Shown piece after piece: positions 16,473-25,357 of a DNA stretch of 38,609 nt. The position numbers and the translations under genes are program-made. The notes under the pieces are model-generated. The model was not told the DNA's origin. It made no database searches and saw only the letters and a program-made list of their open reading frames with translations. Within the stretch, counting starts at the first letter, position 1. Every line of letters starts with the position of its first letter. The stretch spans positions 1 to 38,609 of the forward strand of contig JALOTF010000017.1 in NCBI GenBank assembly GCA_025458025.1, written 5' to 3'. This DNA is from Beijerinckiaceae bacterium (GTDB lineage: Bacteria; Pseudomonadota; Alphaproteobacteria; Rhizobiales; Beijerinckiaceae).

Positions 16473-17209
16473 GCCTTCGCTTTCACCTTCGGCGGGGTGG
16501 ATTTCGGTTCGAATTGGCAGAGATCGGTCAGCGGGCAGCGCCAGCATTCCGGGCGCTGCGCCTTGCAGGTGTAGCGCCCGTGCAGGATGAGCCAGTGATG
16601 CGCATGCATCCGGTAGGGTTCCGGCACGAGTTTTTCGAGACCGGCTTCCACCTGATCCGGGTTCTTGCCCGGCGCGAGCGGCAGGCGGTTCGATACGCGA
16701 AACACATGCGTATCGACCGCGAAGGTCGCTTCCCCGAATGCCATGTTCATCACGACATTCGCGGTCTTCCGGCCCACGCCCGGCAGGGTGACGAGATCAT
16801 CGCGATTGGCAGGAACCGCGCCACCAAAGCGCTCGATCAGCGCCTGTGAGAGCAGGATGACATTCTTCGCCTTGTTGCGGAAAAGGCCAATGGTCTTGAT
16901 GTAGTCCCGCACGGTGTCTTCGCCGAGCGCAAGCATCTTCTCGGGCGTATCGGCGATGGCGAAGAGGGGGCGCGTCGCCTTGTTCACGCCCGCATCGGTG
17001 GCCTGTGCCGATAGCACGACGGCGACGAGCAAGGTGTAGGCGTTCACATGCTCCAGCTCGCCCTTCGGCTCCGGCTCGATGGCGTGCAACCTGCGGAAGA
17101 TTTCCGCGACTTCCGCGCTCGCGCGCATTTTCGGCTTGCGACCTTTCGCGCCTGCTTTCGCCATGCCCAACCCCTTCCGCTTGCCCCGGCCCGCGCTATT
17201 GTTGACCAT
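16463..17209 (-). CDS. nth: Endonuclease III
   Basis: Nth is a DNA glycosylase/AP lyase that removes oxidised pyrimidines. The 248-residue product has the helix-hairpin-helix [12 protein letters not shown] with the catalytic Lys, the catalytic Asp in [13 protein letters not shown], and a C-terminal 4Fe-4S loop with spacing C-X6-C-X2-C-X5-C ([17 protein letters not shown]). The N-terminus before [13 protein letters not shown] is a basic tail. Two ATGs are possible, 17209 and 17164; the second has the better Shine-Dalgarno (GGAAGGGG) but both are usable. The divergent DUF2244 gene starts only 27 bases from the longer form. Confidence 0.95.
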   Translation of the reverse strand: MVNNSAGRGKRKGLGMAKAGAKGRKPKMRASAEVAEIFRRLHAIEPEPKGELEHVNAYTLLVAVVLSAQATDAGVNKATRPLFAIADTPEKMLALGEDTVRDYIKTIGLFRNKAKNVILLSQALIERFGGAVPANRDDLVTLPGVGRKTANVVMNMAFGEATFAVDTHVFRVSNRLPLAPGKNPDQVEAGLEKLVPEPYRMHAHHWLILHGRYTCKAQRPECWRCPLTDLCQFEPKSTPPKVKAKAQP

Positions 17210-17236
17210 GAGCCTGCTCTCTTGAAATCGCGCGAG

Positions 17237-17740
17237 ATGATCGAAGACAACCCGAAAACGAGGGATGAGCACCGGGAATCCCCGGTCTTCGATGCGGTCA
17301 TTACGCCGCATCGCTCACTGTCGCCGCGCGGGCTGTTCTGGCTGATGGCTTTCCTGCTCCTCATCACCACGGCGATGTCCGTGCCCTTCTACCTGCTCGG
17401 CGCGTGGCCGGTGGTGGGCTTTCTTGGGCTCGATATCCTGCTGATTTACATCGCGTTTCGCTATCATAATGCCACTGCGCGCGCCTATGAGCGGGTGGTG
17501 GTGTCTCGCATCGAATTGCTGCTGCGCTCCGTCAGCTGGCGCGGCGTGGTGCGCGAGAAGCGCTTCAATCCCGCCTGGACGCGCATCGAGCGCGACGAGC
17601 ACCCGGAATTTGGCACGGAGAAAATCGAGATTGTGCAGGGGCGGGATCGCGTGGAAGTGGCTGCTGCGCTCGGACGCGAGGAACGCGGCGCATTCGCCGA
17701 TGCCTTCCAGAAGGCCTTGGCCACCGCAAAGCGCGGCTGA
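17237..17740 (+). CDS. DUF2244 integral membrane protein
   Basis: The 167-residue product has a polar N-terminus (about 45 residues) with PVFDAVITPHRSLSPRG, two membrane segments (LFWLMAFLLLITTAMSVPF and the hydrophobic run ending LDILLIYIAFRY), and a cytoplasmic C-terminal domain with WTRIERDEHPEFGTEKIEI. This matches the DUF2244 family, whose function is unknown. It commonly lies beside nth in alphaproteobacteria. Its ATG is 27 bases from the divergent nth start, too close for two separate promoters unless one lies inside a coding region. Confidence 0.83.
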   Translation: MIEDNPKTRDEHRESPVFDAVITPHRSLSPRGLFWLMAFLLLITTAMSVPFYLLGAWPVVGFLGLDILLIYIAFRYHNATARAYERVVVSRIELLLRSVSWRGVVREKRFNPAWTRIERDEHPEFGTEKIEIVQGRDRVEVAAALGREERGAFADAFQKALATAKRG

Positions 17741-17809
17741 ACTTCCACGAAATCGGGTGGTTTCCCCGGCGATGCGGGCCTAATCTTGGTGCAACATCTG
17801 GGAGTGCCC

Positions 17810-18748
17810 ATGCTTGATCGTTTCGCCTCAACCCCTCTCGCCGCTCACGGCGCGGATTACGCGCTGGTGCGCAAGGCGATTCGCTTCATCTCAGAGGAAA
17901 GCCGTGTGCAGCCGGGCATCGAGGACATCGCCGATGCCGTGAGCCTTACGCCCGCAGAACTCACGGCACTCTTCCGGCGTTGGGCGGGGCTCACGCCCAA
18001 GGCCTTCCTGCAGGCGGTGACGCTCGACCATGCGCGGCGTCTGCTGGATGAGGGTCTACCGCTGCTCGATGCGGCTTTGGAAGCAGGGCTCTCTGGCCCC
18101 TCGCGCCTGCATGACCTTTTCGTCACGCACGAGGCGATCTCGCCCGGCGAATACAAGAGTGGCGGTGAGGGGCTTCTCATCCGCTATGGTTTTCACGCCT
18201 CGCCTTTCGGGTTGGCTTTGGTGATGGCGACCGAGCGCGGGCTCTGCGGCCTCGCCTTCGCCGATGAGGGCGCGCCGGATCTTTCCGGTCTCGACCTTGC
18301 CGCGCCACAGGCCGCGAAATCGCTGGCGCCGGAAATCGGCCGCATGGCCGCTTTCAACGACATGCAATCGCGCTGGCCCAAGGCGCGTTTTGTGGAGGAT
18401 TCCGCCTTCACTTTTCCGTTGGCCGAGCGCGCCTTCCGGTCGGATTTGTGGTCGCCGGGCCAGCCTTTGAAGGTGTTTCTCATCGGCACGGATTTCGAGG
18501 TGCGTGTGTGGGAAACCCTGCTCGACATCCCCATGGGTCGCGCGACGACCTATGGCACCATTGCCAGCAAGCTCGAAAAACCGGGCGCGGCCCGCGCGGT
18601 GGGCGCGGCGGTGGGGCGAAACCCCGTCTCCTTCGTGGTGCCCTGCCATCGTGTGGTGGGAAAATCCGGCGCGCTCACCGGCTATCACTGGGGCCTCACG
18701 CGCAAGCGCGCCATGCTTGGCTGGGAAGCTGGGCGAACGGCGGATTGA
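17810..18748 (+). CDS. AraC-type HTH fused to methylated-DNA-protein cysteine methyltransferase
   Basis: The product (312 residues) joins an AraC-like helix-turn-helix domain (about residues 15-110; IEDIADAVSLTPAELTALFRRW, GLTPKAFLQAVTLDHARRLL) to an Ogt domain with the acceptor-cysteine motif VVPCHRVVG and the ribonuclease-like lead-in domain. The Ogt part transfers the methyl group from O6-methylguanine to its Cys. Compared with E. coli Ada, the N-terminal zinc domain that repairs phosphotriesters is absent, so the usual methylation switch for transcriptional activation is missing. The start is an ATG with GGGAG seven bases upstream. It may act on its own or other repair promoters; that is inference. 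Confidence 0.9.
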   Translation: MLDRFASTPLAAHGADYALVRKAIRFISEESRVQPGIEDIADAVSLTPAELTALFRRWAGLTPKAFLQAVTLDHARRLLDEGLPLLDAALEAGLSGPSRLHDLFVTHEAISPGEYKSGGEGLLIRYGFHASPFGLALVMATERGLCGLAFADEGAPDLSGLDLAAPQAAKSLAPEIGRMAAFNDMQSRWPKARFVEDSAFTFPLAERAFRSDLWSPGQPLKVFLIGTDFEVRVWETLLDIPMGRATTYGTIASKLEKPGAARAVGAAVGRNPVSFVVPCHRVVGKSGALTGYHWGLTRKRAMLGWEAGRTAD

Positions 18749-18796
18749 AAGCGGTTTCGGCCTGCAAACTCACCGGAATCATGCCATAGCTGAGGC

Positions 18797-19429
18797 ATGA
18801 TTTCCGATATTCTCGCCATGGCCGGCTGGATCGGCCTCGTCGCTTTCGCGGTTTCCGGCGCGCTGGTCGCCTCGCGCAAGCAGATGGACATCATCGCCTT
18901 CGTGTTTTTCGGCACAGTAACGGCGATTGGTGGCGGCACCATGCGCGATCTCGTGCTCGGCCAGCCCGTATTCTGGGTGAAGGACACCACAGCACTGATT
19001 GTCGCGGCGATTGCCTCGGCGCTCACCTTTTTCGTGGCGCATCTCCCGGAATCACGCCTGCGCGTGCTGCTCTGGCTTGATGCCCTTGGCATGGCCGTGT
19101 TCTGCGTCGTGGGCGCTGCGGCGGGGCTCGATCACGGCGCCGTGGTGGCCGTCACCTGCGGGGTGATGACCGCCGTGGTCGGGGGCTTCATCCGCGACAT
19201 GATGGGCGCCGAGGAGGCCGCGATCATGCGCGGCGAGATCTATGCCTCCGCAGCCTTTCTCGGCGCTCTGGTCTTCGTGCTGCTGAATGGTGTGGTCGCG
19301 CGGGATATCGCGGTCGTTGCAGGCACCGTGGCGGCCTTCGCGCTGCGCGGTGCAGCGCTCGCGTTCGGCTGGCGATTACCGGTCTACAAGGCCAAGCGCG
19401 GGCGCAGCCGGGAAGAAATCGGATTGTGA
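18797..19429 (+). CDS. TRIC-like/UPF0126 trimeric cation channel family protein
   Basis: The 210-residue product has about seven membrane segments and two repeated glycine-rich motifs, GGGTMRDLVLG and GGFIRDMMG, the mark of the UPF0126 (YicG) family. Bacterial members form trimeric K+ channels related to TRIC; glycine transport has been proposed for YicG. The substrate here is unknown. The only Shine-Dalgarno-like run (TGAGG) lies almost against the ATG, so a start seven codons later is also possible. It ends 193 bases before dnaK. Confidence 0.87.
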   Translation: MISDILAMAGWIGLVAFAVSGALVASRKQMDIIAFVFFGTVTAIGGGTMRDLVLGQPVFWVKDTTALIVAAIASALTFFVAHLPESRLRVLLWLDALGMAVFCVVGAAAGLDHGAVVAVTCGVMTAVVGGFIRDMMGAEEAAIMRGEIYASAAFLGALVFVLLNGVVARDIAVVAGTVAAFALRGAALAFGWRLPVYKAKRGRSREEIGL

Positions 19430-19448
19430 CATTTCAGCACCTCACGCT

Positions 19449-19477
19449 CTTGTGAGCGCGAAGCCGCCTTCCTATAT
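19449..19477 (+). promoter_or_regulatory. RpoH (sigma-32) promoter of dnaK
   Basis: CTTG (19449-19452), an 18-base spacer and CCTATAT (19471-19477) match the alphaproteobacterial heat-shock consensus CTTG-N17/18-CYTATNT at every fixed position. It lies about 145 bases upstream of dnaK. A second, weaker candidate is TTGAAT (19520-19525) with CCTAAA 17 bases on. Confidence 0.75.
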
Positions 19478-19563
19478 CGCGGACAACGGTTTCTGAACGC
19501 CCTGAGGCGTCGGATTTCCTTGAATTGTTAACCAGGTTTCGGCCTAAAGGGGCCGTCATCACT

Positions 19564-19595
19564 CCCTCCCCGGTTGCTTCGGGACCAGAGGAGGG
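19564..19595 (+). other. Possible stem-loop in the dnaK leader
   Basis: CCCTCC (19564-19569) can pair with GGAGGG (19590-19595), with an inner GGT/ACC pair. It ends 15 bases before the dnaK Shine-Dalgarno (AGGAG, 19611-19615) and does not cover it, so a thermometer role is not supported. Confidence 0.35.
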
Positions 19596-19622
19596 TGCTC
19601 GCCGGACAAGAGGAGCAGAACT

Positions 19623-21533
19623 ATGGGTAAAGTTATCGGCATCGACCTCGGCACCACCAATTCCTGCGTGGCCGTGATGGAGGGTTCCACCCCCAAGGTC
19701 ATCGAGAATTCGGAAGGCGCGCGCACCACGCCGTCCATCGTCGCGTTTACGCCGGATGGTGAGCGCCTCGTGGGCCAGCCGGCGAAGCGCCAGGCAGTCA
19801 CCAACCCAGAAAAGACCTTCTTCGCGATCAAGCGCCTCATCGGCCGCACCTATGCCGATCCGCTGACCCAGAAGGACAAGGGCCTCGTCCCCTATTCCAT
19901 CGTGAAGGCCGATAACGGCGACGCCTGGGTGGAAGCGGACAGCAAGAAATATTCGCCCTCGCAGGTTTCCGCCTTCACCCTGATGAAGATGAAGGAAACC
20001 GCCGAGAGCTATCTTGGCCAGCCGGTCACGCAGGCGGTCATCACGGTTCCCGCCTATTTCAACGATGCCCAGCGTCAGGCGACGAAAGACGCCGGCAAGA
20101 TCGCTGGTCTTGAGGTACTGCGCATCATCAACGAGCCGACCGCGGCTGCTCTGGCCTACGGCCTCGACAAGAAGACCACCGGCACGATCGCCGTCTATGA
20201 CCTTGGCGGCGGCACCTTCGACATCTCGATCCTCGAGATCGGTGATGGCGTGTTCGAGGTGAAGTCCACCAACGGCGACACTTTCCTCGGTGGTGAAGAC
20301 TTCGACATGCGCCTCGTCGAATATTTGGCTGATGAGTTCAAGAAGGAGCAGGGCATTGACCTGAAGAAGGACAAGCTCGCCCTCCAGCGCCTGAAGGAAG
20401 CGGCCGAAAAGGCGAAGATCGAGCTTTCGAGCGCGCTCCAGACCGAAATCAACCTGCCCTACATCACGGCGGACGCGACCGGCCCGAAGCATCTCGCGCT
20501 GAAGCTTTCCCGCGCGAAGTTCGAGAGCCTCGTCGATGATTTCGTGCAGCGCACCATCGAGCCCTGCAAGAAGGCGTTGAAGGATGCGGGCATCCAGGCG
20601 GGCCAGATCGACGAGGTCGTGCTCGTCGGCGGCATGACGCGCATGCCGAAGATCCAGGAAGTGGTGAAGTCCTTCTTCGGCAAGGAGCCGCACAAGGGCG
20701 TGAACCCGGATGAGGTTGTCGCCATCGGTGCCGCCATTCAGGCCGGCGTGCTGCAGGGCGACGTGAAAGACGTGCTCCTCCTCGATGTGACCCCGCTTTC
20801 GCTGGGCATCGAGACGCTCGGCGGCGTGTTCACGCGCCTCATCGATCGCAACACCACGATCCCCACCAAGAAGAGCCAGGTTTTCTCGACCGCTGAAGAT
20901 GGTCAGACGGCCGTGACCATTCAGGTCTATCAGGGTGAGCGTGAAATGGCGGCGGACAACAAGCTGCTCGGCCGCTTCAATCTGGAAGGCCTGCCCGCTG
21001 CCCCGCGCGGCGTGCCGCAGATCGAGGTGACCTTCGACATCGACGCCAACGGCATCGTGAATGTCTCGGCGAAGGACAAGGCGACCGGCAAGGAACAGGC
21101 CATCCGCATTCAGGCCTCGGGCGGCCTCTCGGATGCCGATATCGACAAGATGGTGAAGGAAGCCGAGGCCAATGCCGCCGAGGACAAGAAGCGCCGCGAA
21201 CTGGTGGAAGCCAAGAACCAGGGCGAGAGCCTGATTCACTCCACCGAGAAATCCCTGAAGGAGCATGGCGACAAGCTGCCCGAGGCGGACAAGACCGGCG
21301 CAGAAGCGGCCATCCAGTCCCTGCGCGATGCGCTGGCCGGCGAGGATGCCGAGATGATCGGCGAGCGCACGCAGGCCCTCATGCAGGCGGCCATGAAGAT
21401 CGGCGAGACGATCTACAAGGCCGAGCAGGAGAATGCGGCCAAGGCCGATGCCGAGAAGGATGGCGTGAAGACGGATGACGTCATCGACGCCGAATTCAAG
21501 GACGTCTCCAAGGACGACAAGAAGAAGTCGTAA
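19623..21533 (+). CDS. dnaK: Chaperone DnaK (Hsp70)
   Basis: DnaK is the cytoplasmic Hsp70 chaperone; it binds exposed hydrophobic segments and works with DnaJ and GrpE, both of which are in this window. The 636-residue product starts [17 protein letters not shown] (phosphate-1 loop), has the phosphate-2 motif [16 protein letters not shown], the adenosine motif [14 protein letters not shown] and the substrate-domain linker [18 protein letters not shown]. The C-terminus is acidic and Lys-rich as usual. The ATG has AGGAG seven bases upstream. An RpoH promoter lies upstream; no CIRCE element is seen. Confidence 0.98.
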   Translation: MGKVIGIDLGTTNSCVAVMEGSTPKVIENSEGARTTPSIVAFTPDGERLVGQPAKRQAVTNPEKTFFAIKRLIGRTYADPLTQKDKGLVPYSIVKADNGDAWVEADSKKYSPSQVSAFTLMKMKETAESYLGQPVTQAVITVPAYFNDAQRQATKDAGKIAGLEVLRIINEPTAAALAYGLDKKTTGTIAVYDLGGGTFDISILEIGDGVFEVKSTNGDTFLGGEDFDMRLVEYLADEFKKEQGIDLKKDKLALQRLKEAAEKAKIELSSALQTEINLPYITADATGPKHLALKLSRAKFESLVDDFVQRTIEPCKKALKDAGIQAGQIDEVVLVGGMTRMPKIQEVVKSFFGKEPHKGVNPDEVVAIGAAIQAGVLQGDVKDVLLLDVTPLSLGIETLGGVFTRLIDRNTTIPTKKSQVFSTAEDGQTAVTIQVYQGEREMAADNKLLGRFNLEGLPAAPRGVPQIEVTFDIDANGIVNVSAKDKATGKEQAIRIQASGGLSDADIDKMVKEAEANAAEDKKRRELVEAKNQGESLIHSTEKSLKEHGDKLPEADKTGAEAAIQSLRDALAGEDAEMIGERTQALMQAAMKIGETIYKAEQENAAKADAEKDGVKTDDVIDAEFKDVSKDDKKKS

Positions 21534-21577
21534 GTTCGAGGAGCGCGTTCTTGAGCCGCTTTTCACCTGATCAATTG

Positions 21578-21605
21578 GGCCGCGCGCGCGATGTGCGCGG
21601 CCTTT
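21578..21605 (+). terminator. Terminator-like hairpin between dnaK and dnaJ
   Basis: GGCCGCGC (21578-21585) and GCGCGGCC (21595-21602) form a perfect 8-bp stem with a 9-base loop, followed by TTTCTC. It would partly end transcription after dnaK and lower dnaJ output relative to dnaK. An RNA-stability role is the alternative. Confidence 0.6.
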
Positions 21606-21631
21606 CTCTGCCGGTTGCCGGAGCCTGAGGC

Positions 21632-22774
21632 ATGTCCAAGCGTGACTATTACGAGGTTCTGGGCGTTGCGAAGAACGCGGATGAGGCCGCGCTGAAAAGC
21701 GCCTTCCGCAAGCTCGCGATGCAATATCACCCGGACAAGAATCCGGGCGATGCGGAAGCCGAGAAGAAGTTCAAGGAAATCAACGAGGCCTATCAGGTCC
21801 TCTCCGATGGCCAGAAGCGTGCGGCCTATGACCGCTTCGGTCATGCCGCTTTCGAAAATGGCGGTGGCGGCGGTGGCCCCGGTGGTTTCGGGCCGGATTT
21901 CGCCTCGTCCATGTCGGATATCTTCGAGGATATCTTCGGCGATGTCTTCGGTGGCGGCCGACGCGGTGGCGGTGGCCAGCGTGGCCGCGAGCGCGGGGCA
22001 GACCTGCGCTACAACCTCGAGATCAGCCTCGAGGAAGCCTATTCCGGCAAGGACATGACCATCAAGGTCCCGACGGCCATCCTCTGCGAGGCTTGCTCGG
22101 GTTCCGGTGCGAAGCCGGGCTCCAAGCCCAAGCCCTGCGGCACCTGCGGCGGCCTTGGCCGCGTGCGTGCCATGCAGGGTTTCTTCACGATCGAGCGCAC
22201 CTGCCCCACCTGCCAGGGCCGCGGCGAGGTGATCGATGACCCGTGCCGGGTCTGCTCGGGCGGCGGTCGCGTCACGCGCGATATCACGCTCTCGGTCGAA
22301 ATTCCGGCCGGCGTAGAAGATGGCACGCGCATGCGGCTCGCCGGCAAGGGCGAGGCGGGTGCGCGCGGCGCGCCTCCGGGTGATCTCTACATCTTCCTGT
22401 CGGTGAAACCGCATGGCTTCTTCAGCCGCGACGGAGCGGATCTGTTCTGCCGCGTGCCGATTTCCATGGTGGCTGCCGCGCTAGGGACCGAGATCAAGGT
22501 GCCGACGCTTGATGGCCGCGAAGCGGTGATCAAGGTTCCCGAGGGCACCCAATCCGGCAAGCAGTTCCGCCAACGCGCGAAGGGCATGCCGGTCCTGCGC
22601 TCGAAGGAAGTGGGCGACCTCTATGTGCAGGTTCTGGTGGAGACGCCGCAGAACCTCACCCGGCGCCAGCGTGAATTGCTGCAGGAATTCGAGAAAGATT
22701 CCTCTCACGCGACCTCGCCGGAATCCGCCGGATTCTTCAGCCGCGTGAAGGACTTCTTCGGCGGCGCCTCCTGA
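21632..22774 (+). CDS. dnaJ: Co-chaperone DnaJ (Hsp40)
   Basis: DnaJ delivers substrates to DnaK and stimulates its ATPase. The 380-residue type I protein has a J-domain with the HPD motif (YHPDKNPGD), a Gly/Phe-rich linker ([11 protein letters not shown]), four zinc-binding repeats ([32 protein letters not shown]) and the C-terminal substrate domains. All four zinc motifs are intact. The ATG has GGAG eight bases upstream. A hairpin that looks like a terminator lies between dnaK and dnaJ, and a second overlaps the dnaJ stop codon. Confidence 0.98.
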   Translation: MSKRDYYEVLGVAKNADEAALKSAFRKLAMQYHPDKNPGDAEAEKKFKEINEAYQVLSDGQKRAAYDRFGHAAFENGGGGGGPGGFGPDFASSMSDIFEDIFGDVFGGGRRGGGGQRGRERGADLRYNLEISLEEAYSGKDMTIKVPTAILCEACSGSGAKPGSKPKPCGTCGGLGRVRAMQGFFTIERTCPTCQGRGEVIDDPCRVCSGGGRVTRDITLSVEIPAGVEDGTRMRLAGKGEAGARGAPPGDLYIFLSVKPHGFFSRDGADLFCRVPISMVAAALGTEIKVPTLDGREAVIKVPEGTQSGKQFRQRAKGMPVLRSKEVGDLYVQVLVETPQNLTRRQRELLQEFEKDSSHATSPESAGFFSRVKDFFGGAS

Positions 22775-22782
22775 GGCGCCGC
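22761..22782 (+). terminator. Palindromic terminator at the end of dnaJ
   Basis: GCGGCGCC (22761-22768) and GGCGCCGC (22775-22782) form a perfect 8-bp stem around TCCTGA, which contains the dnaJ stop codon; GCCTTTCCC follows. The T-run is short, so termination may be incomplete. Confidence 0.6.
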
Positions 22783-22878
22783 GCCTTTCCCGCGTGCAAG
22801 TCGGGAATGCGTCCTTGCCTCGCGGTGGTCGCGGGTCTATGTCGTCCCATGCCAGAAGCGCAACCGGGAGCGTGACTG

Positions 22879-23661
22879 TTGGCCGGACTTCGCAAAGAAA
22901 AGCCCTTCGAGGACCTGCGTCGCACCAGCCAGAAGCTGGTCGCGCGCATCAAGGCAGAAGTGAAAAGCAAGGCGGAGGCGAAGGCCCTCCGCGAGCGCGG
23001 GGCCATCGGCCCGTCCAAGCCTGATCCCATTCAGGAATTGCAGATCAAGGGCAAGAAGCTCGTCGCCAAGATCCAAGCCGAAGTGAAACAGGCGAAGATC
23101 GACGACGATGCCCGCTTCCTGAAGAACTGGTTCGACAAGCCGCTGGTCACGGGGGCCGTGTCGCCCTCATCGAAGGCGCTGGCGCGCAAGATGGCGAGCT
23201 ATGTCGACCCCGAGAGCATGGGCCCGGTGATCGAGCTTGGTCCGGGAACGGGGCCGGTGACCGACGCTTTGCTCGCGCGCGGGATTGCCGAGGAACGCCT
23301 CGTGCTCGTGGAATACAACCCGGAATTCTGCAAGCTTTTGGCCAAGCGCTACCCAAAGGCCACCATCGTGCAGGGTGATGCCTATGCGCTGGAGGCCACG
23401 GTTGCCCCGCATCTGAAGAAGCCCGCGGCGGCGGTGGTCTCCTCGCTGCCGCTCTTCACCAAGCCCGAGAAGCTGCGCCTTGCGCTGCTGAACCGCGCCT
23501 TCGCGCTGATGACGCCCGGCGCGCCCTTCATCCAGTTCACCTATGCCACCGTCTCGCCCGTGCCGCGCAAGGGAGCGGATTTCGAGGCGCATGTGAGCCC
23601 GCGCGTTTGGAAAAACCTGCCGCCGGCTTGCGTGTGGGTGTATCGCCGCCTGCAGGCCTGA
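22879..23661 (+). CDS. pmtA: Phospholipid N-methyltransferase, Sinorhizobium type, with N-terminal extension
   Basis: PmtA methylates phosphatidylethanolamine stepwise to phosphatidylcholine with S-adenosylmethionine at the inner membrane. The core (about residues 78-260) has FLKNWFDKPLVTGAVSPS, SAM motif VIELGPGTGPVT (117-128), VLVEYNPEFCKLL and VVSSLPLF, all typical of the Sinorhizobium-type enzymes. The first 75 residues are unusual: a Lys-rich motif KLVARIKAEVK (19-29) recurs as KLVAKIQAEVK (60-70). Known PmtA binds membrane through an N-terminal amphipathic helix, so this may be a doubled membrane anchor. The start is TTG, supported by GGGAG eight bases upstream and by the lack of any ATG before residue 105. 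A KsgA-like rRNA methylase is less likely. Confidence 0.75.
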   Translation: MAGLRKEKPFEDLRRTSQKLVARIKAEVKSKAEAKALRERGAIGPSKPDPIQELQIKGKKLVAKIQAEVKQAKIDDDARFLKNWFDKPLVTGAVSPSSKALARKMASYVDPESMGPVIELGPGTGPVTDALLARGIAEERLVLVEYNPEFCKLLAKRYPKATIVQGDAYALEATVAPHLKKPAAAVVSSLPLFTKPEKLRLALLNRAFALMTPGAPFIQFTYATVSPVPRKGADFEAHVSPRVWKNLPPACVWVYRRLQA

Positions 23662-23664
23662 AAT

Positions 23665-24699
23665 TCAGACCTGCACCAAAGGCGCACGGATATTGCTTTT
23701 TTCCGTGAGCCAACGCGGCGCTTCCAGCCCCTTTGAGGCTAGAAACTCCGGGTTGAACAGCCGCGAGGCATAGCGCGTGCCGTAATCGCAGAGGATGGTC
23801 ACGATCGTGTGGCCCGGGCCCATCTCTTTCGCGAGGCGGACGGCCCCGGCGACATTCACGCCCGTGGAAGCGCCCATCACGAGGCCCTCTTCTTCCACCA
23901 GCTGGAACACAACGCGCATTGCCTCGTCATCGGGGATCCGGAAGGCGATATCCGGTTTGAAGCCTTCCAGGTTCTTCGTAATGCGACCCTGCCCGATGCC
24001 TTCCGAGATGGAAGACCCCTCGGCCTTGAGTTCGCCGGTGGTGTAATAGCTGTAGAGCGCCGCACCATAGGGGTCGGCGATGCCGATCTTAACCGCCGGG
24101 TTTTTCTCGCGCAGGCCCATCGCGGTGCCGACCAGTGTGCCGCCCGAACCCACGGCGCAGATGAAGCCGTCGATTTTGCCGCCGGTCGCGGCCCATATTT
24201 CCGGCGCTGTCGTCTCGATATGCGCCTGCCTGTTGGCCACGTTGTCGAACTGGTTGGCCCAGAAGGCGCCATTCGGATCGGTCTTCGCGAGTTCCTCCGC
24301 GAGGCGGCCCGAGACGCGCACGAAATTGTTGGGGTTGGAATAGGGCGCGGCGGGCACCTCGATCAGCGTCGCCCCGGCGGAACGGAGTGCGAGTTTCTTC
24401 TCGTCGCTCTGCGTCTCGGGAATGACGATGACGCTCTTCAGGCCCAGCGTCTTGCCTACCAGCGTAAGGCCGATGCCGGTATTCCCCGCCGTGCCTTCGA
24501 CGATGGTGCCGCCACGCTTCACGAGGCCCTTGGCCATGGCATCGCGGATGATGAAGAGCGCCGCGCGATCCTTCACGGATTGGCCGGGATTGAGAAATTC
24601 CGCCTTGCCGAGAATGGTGCAGCCGGTTTCCTCCGAGGCGCGCTTCAGCTTGATGAGAGGCGTGTTGCCAATGGCCGGAACCAGTCCGTCGTGAATCAT
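23665..24699 (-). CDS. cysK: Cysteine synthase A-type PLP enzyme
   Basis: The enzyme makes cysteine from O-acetylserine and sulfide, using pyridoxal phosphate. The 344-residue product has the PLP lysine in NPGQSVKDRAA, the substrate loop EGTAGNTGIGL, the phosphate-binding loop GSGGTLVGTA and C-terminal TILCDYGTRY. The loop reads TAGNTG rather than the TSGNTG of E. coli CysK, and the protein is about 20 residues longer; this longer form is widespread in alphaproteobacteria. A cystathionine beta-synthase-like activity cannot be excluded. It is convergent with pmtA (3 bases apart) and divergent from the FMN reductase gene. Confidence 0.9.
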   Translation of the reverse strand: MIHDGLVPAIGNTPLIKLKRASEETGCTILGKAEFLNPGQSVKDRAALFIIRDAMAKGLVKRGGTIVEGTAGNTGIGLTLVGKTLGLKSVIVIPETQSDEKKLALRSAGATLIEVPAAPYSNPNNFVRVSGRLAEELAKTDPNGAFWANQFDNVANRQAHIETTAPEIWAATGGKIDGFICAVGSGGTLVGTAMGLREKNPAVKIGIADPYGAALYSYYTTGELKAEGSSISEGIGQGRITKNLEGFKPDIAFRIPDDEAMRVVFQLVEEEGLVMGASTGVNVAGAVRLAKEMGPGHTIVTILCDYGTRYASRLFNPEFLASKGLEAPRWLTEKSNIRAPLVQV

Positions 24700-24790
24700 A
24701 TTTCCCTCGAGGCGGAAGAATTTCGCATTTGCAGCAAGGCCCTTTTCCTCTAACTGCCGGAGGGACTTTCAACAAGCGGAAGGGATGATC

Positions 24791-25354
24791 ATGACGCGTA
24801 TTCTGGTGTTCTCGGGGGCGACGCGCCCGGCATCCCTCAACCGGCGTCTCGCAGCCATCGCTACGCGCGATTTGCGGGCCATGGGAGCAACCGTGACCGA
24901 GATTTCGCTGCTCGATTTTCCACTGCCCTTCGTGGATGAGGATGGCCGCCCGAACCCGCCGCAGGAAGCCCATGCCTTCAACGCGGCCCTGCAGGGGCAT
25001 GACGGCATTTTCATCGCCACGCCCGAATACAATTCCGGCTATCCGCCCATTCTCAAGAATGCGCTCGATTGGGCCAGCATGTGCAATGGGGGCAAGCCCG
25101 GCCTCGGCGGCAAGGTGGTGGCGCTCGGTGCGGCCTCGCCCAGCCCGCGCGGTGGCTATCGCGTGCTGACGCAACTGCGCTCTACGCTGGAACTTGGCTT
25201 CGGCGCGCTGGTCATCCCCGAGATGGCCCCGGTGCCCTTCGCGAACAAGGCGTTGGCCGAGGACGGCACGATTGCCGACGAGGCCTCCGCGAAGATGCTC
25301 GCGGCATGCCTCCAGCGGCTCGTCGCGGAAGTGAAACTGCGCCAGAAGGATTGA
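24791..25354 (+). CDS. NADPH-dependent FMN reductase family protein
   Basis: The 187-residue product has a flavodoxin-like fold with the family hallmarks FSGATRPASLNRRLA (phosphate loop) and TPEYNSGYPPILKNALDW. Such enzymes reduce FMN, quinones, azo compounds or chromate with NADPH. Two ATGs lie six bases apart; the second (24791) is chosen because GGAAGG is six bases before it. It is the first gene of a run with pyrF, two DUF1330 genes and dapB; pyrF begins three bases after its stop. A possible promoter is TTGCAG (24729-24734) with TAACTG 16 bases on. Confidence 0.88.
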   Translation: MTRILVFSGATRPASLNRRLAAIATRDLRAMGATVTEISLLDFPLPFVDEDGRPNPPQEAHAFNAALQGHDGIFIATPEYNSGYPPILKNALDWASMCNGGKPGLGGKVVALGAASPSPRGGYRVLTQLRSTLELGFGALVIPEMAPVPFANKALAEDGTIADEASAKMLAACLQRLVAEVKLRQKD

Positions 25355-25357
25355 CCC

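Noticed and set aside
19564-19595. RNA thermometer (ROSE type) in the dnaK leader
   Set aside because: The possible stem does not cover the Shine-Dalgarno or the start codon, and no ROSE-like G opposite the Shine-Dalgarno is seen.
19434-21566. 710-codon open frame on the minus strand opposite dnaK
   Set aside because: Antisense shadow of dnaK with low-complexity Leu/Gly/Asp content and no family motifs.
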